The notes under the pieces: model-generated
What the model saw: the letters and a program-made list of their open reading frames with translations, nothing else
Databases searched by the model: none
What the model was told of the DNA's origin: nothing
Shown here: positions 1-6,282 of the stretch, piece after piece
Numbering within the stretch: position 1 is the stretch's first letter
Layout: each line of letters begins with the position of its first letter
Assembly (NCBI GenBank): GCA_020431945.1
Contig: JAGQHH010000080.1
Coordinates: forward strand, 1 to 16,603
DNA from: Cyanobacteria bacterium HKST-UBA02
GTDB lineage: Bacteria; Cyanobacteriota; Vampirovibrionia; Obscuribacterales; Obscuribacteraceae
Reading direction: 5' to 3'
Length of the DNA stretch: 16,603 bases
Made by a program: the position numbers and the translations under genes

Positions 1-47
1 GCATCGGCGGCGGCATGGGCATTGCGATTATTCTCGAACGGCTATGA
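1..47 (+). CDS. Thiolase (acetyl-CoA acetyltransferase family), C-terminal end only
   Basis: The window opens inside a plus-strand gene. Reading from base 3, the frame encodes IGGGMGIAIILERL followed by TGA at 45-47. This glycine-rich tail is the typical C-terminus of thiolases, where the preceding residue is the second catalytic cysteine (C-x-G). The first two bases, GC, fit the end of a TGC cysteine codon. Thiolases condense or cleave acetyl-CoA units in fatty-acid, polyhydroxybutyrate or acetoacetate metabolism. Only about 15 codons are present, so the subtype cannot be told. The next gene converges from the other strand only 13 bases later. Confidence 0.75.
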   Translation, partial: IGGGMGIAIILERL

Positions 48-60
48 AAACAGGCTGGGC

Positions 61-462
61 TCAGCCCTTGCCCCAGTAAGTGACATACTTGTTGGGTTTG
101 ACCGGCTCCGGATCTTCGTCACCTTCTCTGGTATAGAAGTGCTTGGAGTAGGTATCGGAAGCCTTGGGCTCTTTGCTCTCTTCGGCGGTCTCCACCTTGC
201 GGTGGTTCCGGTGCCGATAACGTGAATAGACTATTTCGGGCAGGATCGATGGAGCATAGGCGGGAGGTGGCGGGACCAGACCGCTGGCCCGGTGCTTTTT
301 AGTCGACCTGACAGCCTTCTTCTTGGCTGTTTTCTTGCTGTGACTGGTCGTTTTGTGGGTCGATTTGCCGGCTGTGGCGGTCTGGCCGGCGATAGCTGCC
401 TGACCAAAACATGTCAGCATAAGGGCTAGGCTCAAGCATGCTGTCTTCTTCAGTGGTTTCAT
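61..462 (-). CDS. Small secreted basic protein, unknown function
   Basis: This 133-residue protein starts at ATG 460-462, preceded by a strong AGGGGGA ribosome site. An in-frame upstream extension to 531 lacks such a site. Residues 1-25 form a Sec signal peptide: a MKPLKK basic head, a hydrophobic core and an AIAG cleavage region. The next 35 or so residues are Thr/Ser/Lys/His-rich and strongly basic. A proline patch (LVPPPPAYAP, about residue 62 on) follows, then an Arg/His stretch and an acidic C-terminal third. No catalytic domain is recognised. It looks like an exported, largely disordered protein that could bind the cell wall or polyanions, but that is only inferred from composition. It lies 117 bases downstream of the methyltransferase on the same strand. 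Confidence 0.7.
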   Translation of the reverse strand: MKPLKKTACLSLALMLTCFGQAAIAGQTATAGKSTHKTTSHSKKTAKKKAVRSTKKHRASGLVPPPPAYAPSILPEIVYSRYRHRNHRKVETAEESKEPKASDTYSKHFYTREGDEDPEPVKPNKYVTYWGKG

Positions 463-556
463 AAGTCCCCCTGCTTCGACCGTTGCTATGAAAAATCGAA
501 GCGGTGTTTGCACCTTATGACATATTACCATTTTGAGATTGGCTTAAACTTCTGCC

Positions 557-590
557 CCTTGACAATGTCGTGCTATAAGTCATGTCAAGG
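557..590. repeat. 8-bp perfect inverted repeat around the methyltransferase stop codon
   Basis: CCTTGACA (557-564) and TGTCAAGG (583-590) are exact inverted copies separated by 18 bases. The methyltransferase stop codon (580-582) lies in the loop. There is no T-tract, so this is not a standard intrinsic terminator. It could be a hairpin at the mRNA 3' end or a protein-binding site. The decamer CCTTGACATG (minus strand, 581-590) also occurs at 14118-14127, upstream of the AbiE genes. Confidence 0.5.
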
Positions 591-2031
591 AGAGAGGGTC
601 GCGGCAGAATGCCCTAACTCTAGCGATAGTAGCAGGGCTCAGTCCGGCAGCATCGAATACAATACTGTCGATAGATTCAATCCGCTCGATGGTATCAGTC
701 GGATCCGGACCAGCGTCGAAGCCTGATCTTGCCAGGTCCTCCAGTCTGCGTTTTTGCGCTGCCGACAGCTCGATGAGCGGAATCCGGCTCACATAGCCGG
801 ATGTGATCATATTGGTTCGTAGCAGGACCGCCCTGACGATGAAAGTCACCAGGCTGCTGTTGAGATAGGCGATCAGCCACCAGATATCCGCAGGCGGGGC
901 GATGATATTGGGGTTGACACCATATGTGGCGCCAGCCGGAAGATAGCAGGCCGAAAATGGAATGCCCATGCTCGAGCATGTGATGCCTTCTTTGAAGAGA
1001 AGTGCCTTGTTGCGGACCATGAAATTCGGCACCTGTTTCTCGATCGTCAGGAAATCATCCGGCAGGTAGCCGTCAGGCTCGGTGAAGAACTTTCTGCTTC
1101 CGGGATTCTTGTAGAAGGGGATTGAGAAGCCCGGTTTGCGCTCCGCCGAGAGATAGAGACGGTCATTGCCGGTGGAGATGCCGGTTATGCAAGAGAAAAC
1201 ATCGCCGAGTCTGGGATTCTGAAAAAGGTCGAAGATTTCCGCCGGACAGCCGGGCAGGAGTTGCTTGCGATCTCGTTCCAGGACGATACTGGCAAGGGAT
1301 ACGCTGGCCATGCGCTTGTTCTCGAGTTGTTTTTCGAAGGTGCCAGTATCTCTGGGCCGGTCAGCGATGCATACCGCTCCCTGGTAATTCTTGCCTTTTT
1401 GAAGAACCAGCAGGCAGGTCCTCACCTCGGCTTTCTGTTTTAGAAAGAGATCCCGGGGGCAGAGTATGAGCTCGTGCAGGGAGCATTGCTCGAGAATTTT
1501 TTCCCGGAGCCCCTGGTGCGTTCCGCCTGTAAGAAAAGAATCGAAGGTGATGGCGGCTATGAAAGCACCGTCTTTTGCCAGGTCGATCATGGCAGCCAGG
1601 AACATCGAATACATATTGCCGGCACCGGTATCCGGAAAGGCCCGGCGAAGCTCCTGGCGCCGCTCCCTTATATAGCTTGTCTCATGGCAGTTATAGGGGG
1701 GATTGGCGATATAGAAGTCATAATCGAGCTGCCTGCCTTTCTTCGCGATATAGAACTCCAGGAAGTCCTGCTTCCGGAAGGAGCTGCGATGGCGCCAGCC
1801 ATAGTCATGAATGTCGAAAGAGTCGACTGTCACGCCGGCGTCGATCAGACCGCCTGTCAGCTCTTCCTTGCCTGCGCAGGGATCGAGGGCGGTCTTGCCG
1901 TGAGGATTACGCGAGAGCAGGGCTCCGGTGAGATAGTCGGCTATGAAAGAAGGCGTGGAGTAATAGCCTTTTTCGCGTCGGTCTATGCTTTCTTTTTCGA
2001 TTAGAAGAACGGATTTCGCGTGCCTGCCCAT
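580..2031 (-). CDS. Solitary adenine-specific DNA methyltransferase, Eco57I/TaqI type with specificity domain
   Basis: A 483-residue N6-adenine DNA methyltransferase. The N-terminal part has the motif X-like KGYYSTP (about 21-27), motif I DPCAG (50-54) for S-adenosylmethionine binding, and the catalytic motif IV NPPY (110-113). The C-terminal half resembles the TaqI/type IIG target-recognition domain, including GISTGNDRLYL and a late LLRTNMITSGYVSRIPLI segment. Only about 20 residues precede motif X, so there is no fused nuclease domain, and no restriction endonuclease gene is nearby. It therefore looks like an orphan methyltransferase acting in epigenetic marking or phage defence, or a remnant of a restriction system; this role is inferred. 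No good ribosome site precedes ATG 2029-2031. Instead a TATAAT lies six bases upstream. The recognition site cannot be predicted. Confidence 0.85.
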   Translation of the reverse strand: MGRHAKSVLLIEKESIDRREKGYYSTPSFIADYLTGALLSRNPHGKTALDPCAGKEELTGGLIDAGVTVDSFDIHDYGWRHRSSFRKQDFLEFYIAKKGRQLDYDFYIANPPYNCHETSYIRERRQELRRAFPDTGAGNMYSMFLAAMIDLAKDGAFIAAITFDSFLTGGTHQGLREKILEQCSLHELILCPRDLFLKQKAEVRTCLLVLQKGKNYQGAVCIADRPRDTGTFEKQLENKRMASVSLASIVLERDRKQLLPGCPAEIFDLFQNPRLGDVFSCITGISTGNDRLYLSAERKPGFSIPFYKNPGSRKFFTEPDGYLPDDFLTIEKQVPNFMVRNKALLFKEGITCSSMGIPFSACYLPAGATYGVNPNIIAPPADIWWLIAYLNSSLVTFIVRAVLLRTNMITSGYVSRIPLIELSAAQKRRLEDLARSGFDAGPDPTDTIERIESIDSIVFDAAGLSPATIARVRAFCRDPLSLT

Positions 2032-2043
2032 AGGCAGATTATA
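2032..2043 (-). promoter_or_regulatory. Candidate -10 box giving a leaderless methyltransferase mRNA
   Basis: On the minus strand an exact TATAAT (plus coordinates 2038-2043) ends six bases before the methyltransferase ATG, so transcription would start at or next to the A of the start codon. No clear -35 hexamer lies 16-18 bases upstream and no extended -10 TG is present, so the call rests on the -10 match and the absence of a Shine-Dalgarno sequence. The upstream gene ends only 19 bases away, so read-through is also possible. Confidence 0.35.
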
Positions 2044-2050
2044 TAAGTCC

Positions 2051-2473
2051 CTATTCGAACCATTTTGTCCGGCGTCTCAATTTCTGGTCCCGGGGCGAAT
2101 GGACGTTTTTGGAGTCGATCGGATCCCAGGTCGCCACCGACTGTCCCCACCAGGCTTTCAGGTCCACGGCGGTATCGTCGGTCGAGCGTGGCTTGCGAGA
2201 GGCCCGGAGCGGATCTTCCTTGGGTTTGGAATCGTTCTTGAACTCATCGAAGAGCTTTTTGAAATTGTCTTCTACTTCTTTTGCTTCTTCATTCCTTTGA
2301 AAGGCTATTTCGGTAGTCGAGCGCATCTGCACGGGACTTTCTCCCATTCTTGTCGCGAGTTGATCGAGATTGCCTTGCCAGTGGTGTCCCTGGGGTTCGG
2401 CCTGTTCGGCCAGGGGCTCATCTTTTTTCAGAAACTTAAGCGATCGAAGGGCATCAAGAATGCTTCTGATCAT
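2051..2473 (-). CDS. Small charged cytoplasmic protein, unknown function
   Basis: A 140-residue protein read from ATG 2471-2473, chosen because GGAG lies eight bases upstream. A GTG 33 bases further up is open but has no such site. No signal peptide or membrane segment is seen. The N-terminus (MIRSILDALRSLKFLKK) could form an amphipathic helix. The middle is rich in Glu and Lys (EEAKEVEDNFKKLFDEFKND), likely helical or coiled coil. The C-terminus is basic with two tryptophan motifs (KAWWGQ, KWFE at the end). I do not recognise the family. It lies 19 bases upstream of the methyltransferase on the same strand and could be co-transcribed with it; a terminator behind tdk separates it from the genes upstream. 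Confidence 0.6.
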   Translation of the reverse strand: MIRSILDALRSLKFLKKDEPLAEQAEPQGHHWQGNLDQLATRMGESPVQMRSTTEIAFQRNEEAKEVEDNFKKLFDEFKNDSKPKEDPLRASRKPRSTDDTAVDLKAWWGQSVATWDPIDSKNVHSPRDQKLRRRTKWFE

Positions 2474-2582
2474 GTTGCTTACTCCAGTAAATGCGGTATA
2501 GGCCACAAATGGTTATGCCCATGACATCCCGGTGGTAACAGATTAGCCCGGGGGGCTCGATTTGATTAAGCTTTGTTTACAC

Positions 2583-2615
2583 AAAACGCCCGGTTTGTTG
2601 AGAACCGAGCGCTTT
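2583..2615 (-). terminator. Rho-independent terminator after thymidine kinase
   Basis: On the minus strand, arms at plus positions 2603-2615 and 2583-2595 form a 13-pair stem (11 Watson-Crick, 2 G-U) around a seven-base loop, ending in TTTT. It begins 20 bases after the tdk stop codon and separates tdk from the downstream small gene. Confidence 0.85.
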
Positions 2616-2634
2616 GCGTGCGTTGGAAGGCTTT

Positions 2635-3261
2635 CTAGCTGGCTGCTATTTCCGGGACCAGACTGAGGGTCATGGGCGTGGTCTCGGCCAGGGGCAGCTC
2701 CAGGCGCAGCTGGTATTCGCCCGGAGGCTCGAAGCAATGAATGCATCGCGCTTCGTACTGGCAGTCCCCGACGAGGATCTGCTCGTCTGAGTGGACCATG
2801 CGCTGAGTGCGGCAGGCGAAGTCCGAGCCGCATTTACGGCAAACGGCGAGAAGCTTGTCCACACGGTCGGCCATGGCCATGAGCTGAGGCATATGACCGA
2901 AAGGCTCGCCTCTGTAATCCAGATCCAGACCGGAAGCGATGATTTTCTTCTTCTGCCGGAGCAGGGTTTTGACCACAGGAATGATTTCCGGTCCATAGAA
3001 CTGGCACTCATCCAGGCCGATGACCACGGCATGAGAGGAGTATTTGAGGATATCGTTGGCAGTTTCGGTGACGATGGCCTGGGAAGCCAGTCCATTTCTC
3101 GATTCGACGTGATTTTCCTTCGATCTGGTGTCTGTCTTGGGCCTGACTATGATGGTAGGCAGATAGGCCAGACGAGCTCTTTCGATGCGGCGAATCAGTT
3201 CGCTGCTCTTTCCGGCGCTCATACAACCGACGATAACTTCGAGTCTATATCCGCTGAGCAT
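2635..3261 (-). CDS. tdk: Thymidine kinase, type II (TK1-like)
   Basis: A 208-residue enzyme of the usual length for bacterial thymidine kinase, which phosphorylates thymidine to dTMP with ATP in the salvage pathway. The Walker A loop is GCMSAGKSS (12-20). The Walker B/catalytic segment is GLDECQF (82-88), with Glu85 as the expected general base. The characteristic ASGLDLDYRGEPF follows (109-121). Two CxxC pairs, C141/C144 and C173/C176, match the family's structural zinc site. YEARC (169-173) fits the thymidine-binding lasso region. ATG 3259-3261 fits the family start; GGAG lies about 12 bases upstream, rather far. A 156-base gap from the preceding lyase gene suggests its own promoter, though none is obvious, and an intrinsic terminator follows. 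Confidence 0.95.
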   Translation of the reverse strand: MLSGYRLEVIVGCMSAGKSSELIRRIERARLAYLPTIIVRPKTDTRSKENHVESRNGLASQAIVTETANDILKYSSHAVVIGLDECQFYGPEIIPVVKTLLRQKKKIIASGLDLDYRGEPFGHMPQLMAMADRVDKLLAVCRKCGSDFACRTQRMVHSDEQILVGDCQYEARCIHCFEPPGEYQLRLELPLAETTPMTLSLVPEIAAS

Positions 3262-3417
3262 TATTCAATGGATCTCCAGGTGGTCTCCGGGATGAGGATC
3301 ATGCTTCAGGAAGCTTGCTGTTTGTGGTAAACGCAAGATCTGGTCTCGCTTTTCGCCCCTGAAGGCAACCCTATGGTAACCAAATTTCACGCCCTGGATC
3401 GTGCCGGCGTCTCAAGA

Positions 3418-4863
3418 TTATTTAATAGAGTCGTCGCTGGCCCGCATTCGTCCGGGCGTAGTCATGAACCGATGATGAAAGAGTCTATCCAGCTCGCTTT
3501 CGGTGATCAGCTTGGTTTCCAGTAAAAAATCCTTTACATCCTGTCCCGAGGCTGAAGCCCGGCTCACCACCTCCGAGGCTTTTTGATAGCCGAGCTCGGT
3601 GGATAGCGCTGCCACCAGGGCTCCGGAGCGCTCGAAGGCTTCCCGGCAACGGGGCGAATTGGCTGTAACCCTGGCCAGGCAGTGGGTGGAGAAGGACAAT
3701 ATGCCTTTTTCCAGAATCGCCATGGACGAGAGAATGTTGTGGCTGATCAGGGGTGTCATGCTGTTGGTCTCGAGCTGGCCGGACTGGGCAGCCAGAGTGA
3801 CTACATGGTCGTTCCCCAGGACCTGGAAGCAGATCATCGCCAGGTCTTCGGTGAGAGGCGGGATGGGGGCTTCGCTCATCAGGTCCGGGAGCAGGTCCGA
3901 CGGCGCTGTCAGCACCTCGGGCAGGACAATCTCGGCAAAGCCCGTGGCTGGACCCGAGGAAAGCAGGCGCAGGTCGTTGGCTACCTTGATCAGGTCCACA
4001 GCCAGCTCTTTCAGGCTCGAGGAGAACTCCACGAAGTCCCCCATAGAGCTGCCCAGGCGGAAATAATCGTCGGCGGCTTTCAGCTCCAGACCGGTGCTGC
4101 TGGAGAGAATATCTACTATCCGTCTTTGAAAATCGGTGGTGGCGTTATAGCCGGTGCCCACGAAAGTGCCACCGAGGTTGATTTCTTTCAGTCCCTCCGC
4201 CGATTCCTGAATGCGTCTCAGACTCTTCTCCACCGCCGAGCCGTAAGCGTTGAATTCCTGACCGAGGGTGACCGGCACCGAATCCCTTAGATAAGTACGT
4301 CCGGGCTTGACTATGCGCTCGAACTCCAGAGACTTGCGGCGCAGGAGTCGCTCGAGATCGAGAAGGCAGGTTTTGAACTGGCTGAGATAAAGAAGAATGG
4401 CGATTCGGGAAGCGGTGATATAAGCATCCCCGGGGGCCTGGCTGAGATTGACATGACGCTCCGGATGGATGCGATCGTGTATGCCGGGCTGACCGCCCAG
4501 GATCTCGCCGGCGCGATTGGCCACGACTTCACTGGCATTTATATTGAGGGCGATGCCCGAGCCCCCGCAAAGCGAGTCCACGGCGCTCTGGTCGCCGAGC
4601 TCTCCCTGCAGGATCTCATTGCAGGCCGTGACGATGGCCGTGCTGAGGCTCTCATCGATAATGCCGAGCTCACCATTGGTGGTGGCGCATGCTTTCTTGA
4701 CGTGCACCATCGCCTCGAAGAGTTTCGGATGGACGCGCTGACCGCTGGCTCCGAAATACTCCAGGCAGCGAGCAGTCGACACTCCCCAGAAGGCTCCTGC
4801 CGGGATGGTCATCTCACCGAGGTGATCCTGCTCTACTCGCGATTGGGTTTTACGTGTGGCCAC
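3418..4863 (-). CDS. Aspartase/fumarase-superfamily lyase with degenerate active site
   Basis: About 481 residues, the family's usual length, with the fold signatures preserved: QDHLGEM near the start, GGSGxxLNINxxEVxANRA, GRTxLxD, LGQEF, GGTFVGTG and SSGPxTGFAEI. Class II fumarases and aspartases add or remove water or ammonia across a fumarate double bond as homotetramers. Many active-site positions differ here. The SSN triad is A143-P144-G145. The catalytic HL of GRTHL is Y191-L192. The substrate threonine of GSGT is Ile104. The mobile loop GSSxMPxKxN reads PSDLLPDLMS (321-330), keeping the first Ser322 but losing the Lys and Asn. It is either a pseudoenzyme or a lyase with another substrate. 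I start at GTG 4863, where family homology begins; a TTG at 4911 adds 16 unlikely residues. It lies about 50 bases after the TPR gene, probably in the same transcript. Confidence 0.8.
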   Translation of the reverse strand: MATRKTQSRVEQDHLGEMTIPAGAFWGVSTARCLEYFGASGQRVHPKLFEAMVHVKKACATTNGELGIIDESLSTAIVTACNEILQGELGDQSAVDSLCGGSGIALNINASEVVANRAGEILGGQPGIHDRIHPERHVNLSQAPGDAYITASRIAILLYLSQFKTCLLDLERLLRRKSLEFERIVKPGRTYLRDSVPVTLGQEFNAYGSAVEKSLRRIQESAEGLKEINLGGTFVGTGYNATTDFQRRIVDILSSSTGLELKAADDYFRLGSSMGDFVEFSSSLKELAVDLIKVANDLRLLSSGPATGFAEIVLPEVLTAPSDLLPDLMSEAPIPPLTEDLAMICFQVLGNDHVVTLAAQSGQLETNSMTPLISHNILSSMAILEKGILSFSTHCLARVTANSPRCREAFERSGALVAALSTELGYQKASEVVSRASASGQDVKDFLLETKLITESELDRLFHHRFMTTPGRMRASDDSIK

Positions 4864-4914
4864 GAAAAGAAGAATTCCGCTGCTGCAAAAAGTGAAGTAA
4901 GCATACCTCAAATC

Positions 4915-5646
4915 TCACTGTTGAGTAAGCGATTGCAGGAGGCTTTCAGCGAGACCAGCCAGGTCGGGGTGAATATCTCTGGCTTCGGCAGTGGTCAGAG
5001 GAGCCAGCTCTTTGCGGGCATCTTCGGTCTGTCCGAGACCCAGAAAGGCCAGGCTTTTCAAGTAAGCTGAGCGAGAGCGGTCGAAGCCCAGGGCATCGCA
5101 TTTGCGAAGCTGGTCCAGGGCGTCTTGATAGCGACCGGCCCGGAGATAAGCTGTAGCCAGATGAAGATAAGCCAGGCCGTTTTGCGGATCGATGGCGATG
5201 GCGCGCTGGTAATCGAAAGTAGCTTCTTTCAGGTAATCCAGCTTGCTCAGAGAGTTGCCAAGGTTGATGCGCAGCTCGGCGCAGTCCATATTGGCTACCG
5301 TGGCCAGTTTCAGGGACCAGACATAGTGCTGCACCGCTTCTTTCGTCCTTCCCTGGTCGTCGAGAGCGAGACCCTTCCAGAACCAGACTTCGAGGCTCCG
5401 GTTATTGAGCGCGATGGCTTGATTTAGAAAAGGGATGGCCTCCCGGGAGCGGTTCTCCTGAATGAGCTTCTGACCGCTACCGAGAAGCTCTTTGAAGCGC
5501 TCGATGCCTTCTCTGGTCGGTGGCGCCTGGGTATTGTCCGGCTCTTGCCTCGTCAATTCTGCCGATTCGGCGGCGCCGGCGGCTCCCGGGAATACCAGGG
5601 AGGCGAAAATAGCAATGACAGTTAAGTTAGTTTGGGGCTTGACCAT
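4915..5646 (-). CDS. Exported TPR-repeat protein
   Basis: A 243-residue protein from ATG 5644-5646. A TTG nine bases upstream with a distant GAGG is an alternative start. A signal peptide covers residues 1 to about 25 (hydrophobic core TVIAIFASLVFPGAAGA, cleavage near AGA-AE). From about residue 50, four to five tandem 34-residue tetratricopeptide repeats are visible, with the usual spacing of Gly/Ala/Tyr/Pro, for example EVWFWKGLALDDQGRTKEAVQHY and GLAYLHLATAYLRAGRYQDAL. TPR arrays are protein-binding scaffolds, so this is probably a periplasmic adaptor; its partner is unknown. It is first in the minus-strand run with the lyase and shares a 45-base divergent intergenic region with the plus-strand Cys-rich gene. 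Confidence 0.8.
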   Translation of the reverse strand: MVKPQTNLTVIAIFASLVFPGAAGAAESAELTRQEPDNTQAPPTREGIERFKELLGSGQKLIQENRSREAIPFLNQAIALNNRSLEVWFWKGLALDDQGRTKEAVQHYVWSLKLATVANMDCAELRINLGNSLSKLDYLKEATFDYQRAIAIDPQNGLAYLHLATAYLRAGRYQDALDQLRKCDALGFDRSRSAYLKSLAFLGLGQTEDARKELAPLTTAEARDIHPDLAGLAESLLQSLTQQ

Positions 5647-5691
5647 ACCGATCAATTCTACTGTTTCCTCTTTGTGGTATTAACAAGAGCC

Positions 5692-6009
5692 GTGAACGAC
5701 CGTACAGACAATGATGATTGCGACAATCTCATCGAGGGCCTGAGCACCACCTGCCAGACCTGCGGTGCTCCTCTCTGCCTGCGCAAACAGGTGATCAATC
5801 TCGCTCTCGGCTTTCTCGACTCCATGCGCTGCCTGGTCTGTATAGGCCGGGAGAACGAGAAGGAACCGGAGAAGATCCTTGAAGATGTGAAAGTTTATAT
5901 CTCGACCCGGGATTGCTTTGCCACCCAGTGGTTAAATTACAGGAATGTCTCAGCCTGCCCCGACCCGGACGGCTGTTTCCCTGATACATGTTTTCGGGAG
6001 TTCCTATGA
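5692..6009 (+). CDS. Cys-rich protein coupled to TusA
   Basis: A 105-residue protein with ten cysteines: C10, C21, C24, C29, C47, C50, C75, C89, C95 and C100. CQTCGAPLC and CLVC resemble the two halves of a zinc ribbon or a metal cluster site, and the C-terminus (SACPDPDGCFPDTCF) forms a second cluster. There is no signal peptide, so it is probably cytoplasmic. The start is uncertain: GTG 5692 follows AAGAG, and further in-frame GTG (5674) and TTG (5632) codons exist, the last overlapping the opposite gene. Its TGA overlaps the TusA ATG as ATGA, which implies translational coupling and a joint job, perhaps sulfur or metal handling. I do not recognise the family. Confidence 0.65.
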   Translation: MNDRTDNDDCDNLIEGLSTTCQTCGAPLCLRKQVINLALGFLDSMRCLVCIGRENEKEPEKILEDVKVYISTRDCFATQWLNYRNVSACPDPDGCFPDTCFREFL

Positions 6010-6233
6010 CCGAGCACGAGCTCAATCTGGAAGGTGTCGCCTGCCCGATGAATTTCGTCAAGACTCGTCTCTACCTGGACAAGATGGCTCAGGGCGAGCG
6101 CCTCAGCGTCACTCTCGATGCCGGCGAGCCGGTGGAGAGTGTGGCCCGGAGCGTCACAGCCGAAGGTCATGTGGTGGAGGAGCAGTTGGAACTGAGCGAC
6201 GGTCTCTGGCGTCTGGTTATTCGTAAGGCTTGA
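6006..6233 (+). CDS. TusA-family sulfur-carrier protein
   Basis: A 75-residue protein of the TusA/SirA/YedF family, which carries persulfide sulfur on one cysteine for tRNA thiolation, cofactor synthesis or sulfur oxidation. LEGVACPMNFVKTRLYLDKM (8-27) holds the conserved Cys-Pro at the start of helix 1, with Cys14 as the carrier residue. GERLSVTLDAGEPVESVARS is the usual second strand and helix. The motif is CP-x-N-F rather than the CP-x-P of E. coli TusA, as in a distinct bacterial subfamily. The start at ATG 6006 has GGGAG five bases upstream and overlaps the stop of the Cys-rich gene. An in-frame ATG at 5988 would lengthen it without family support. Confidence 0.85.
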   Translation: MTEHELNLEGVACPMNFVKTRLYLDKMAQGERLSVTLDAGEPVESVARSVTAEGHVVEEQLELSDGLWRLVIRKA

Positions 6234-6243
6234 AACGCTTTCA

Positions 6244-6272
6244 TTGACATCATGACGACAATCTTTTATAAC
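6244..6272 (+). promoter_or_regulatory. Near-consensus sigma-70 promoter of the TPR gene
   Basis: TTGACA (6244-6249), a 17-base spacer and TATAAC (6267-6272) match the vegetative promoter almost perfectly. Transcription should start near 6278-6280, only three to five bases before ATG 6283. The mRNA would then be almost leaderless and would lack most of the AGGA that precedes the start codon. It begins 11 bases after the tusA stop codon. Confidence 0.7.
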
Positions 6273-6282
6273 CTGCAGGATT

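Noticed and set aside
53..66. GGCTG-GGCT-CAGCC hairpin between the thiolase end and the convergent gene
   Set aside because: A five-pair stem without a T-run overlapping a stop codon is too weak to call a terminator.
560..576. TTGACA followed by TATAAG on the plus strand as a promoter
   Set aside because: The spacer is only nine bases and no plus-strand gene follows. The TTGACA is part of the inverted repeat.
2069..3416. CCGGCGTCTCAA occurring near 2069 and near 3405 as a repeat element
   Set aside because: Two 12-base copies with unrelated flanks are insufficient to claim a repeat family.
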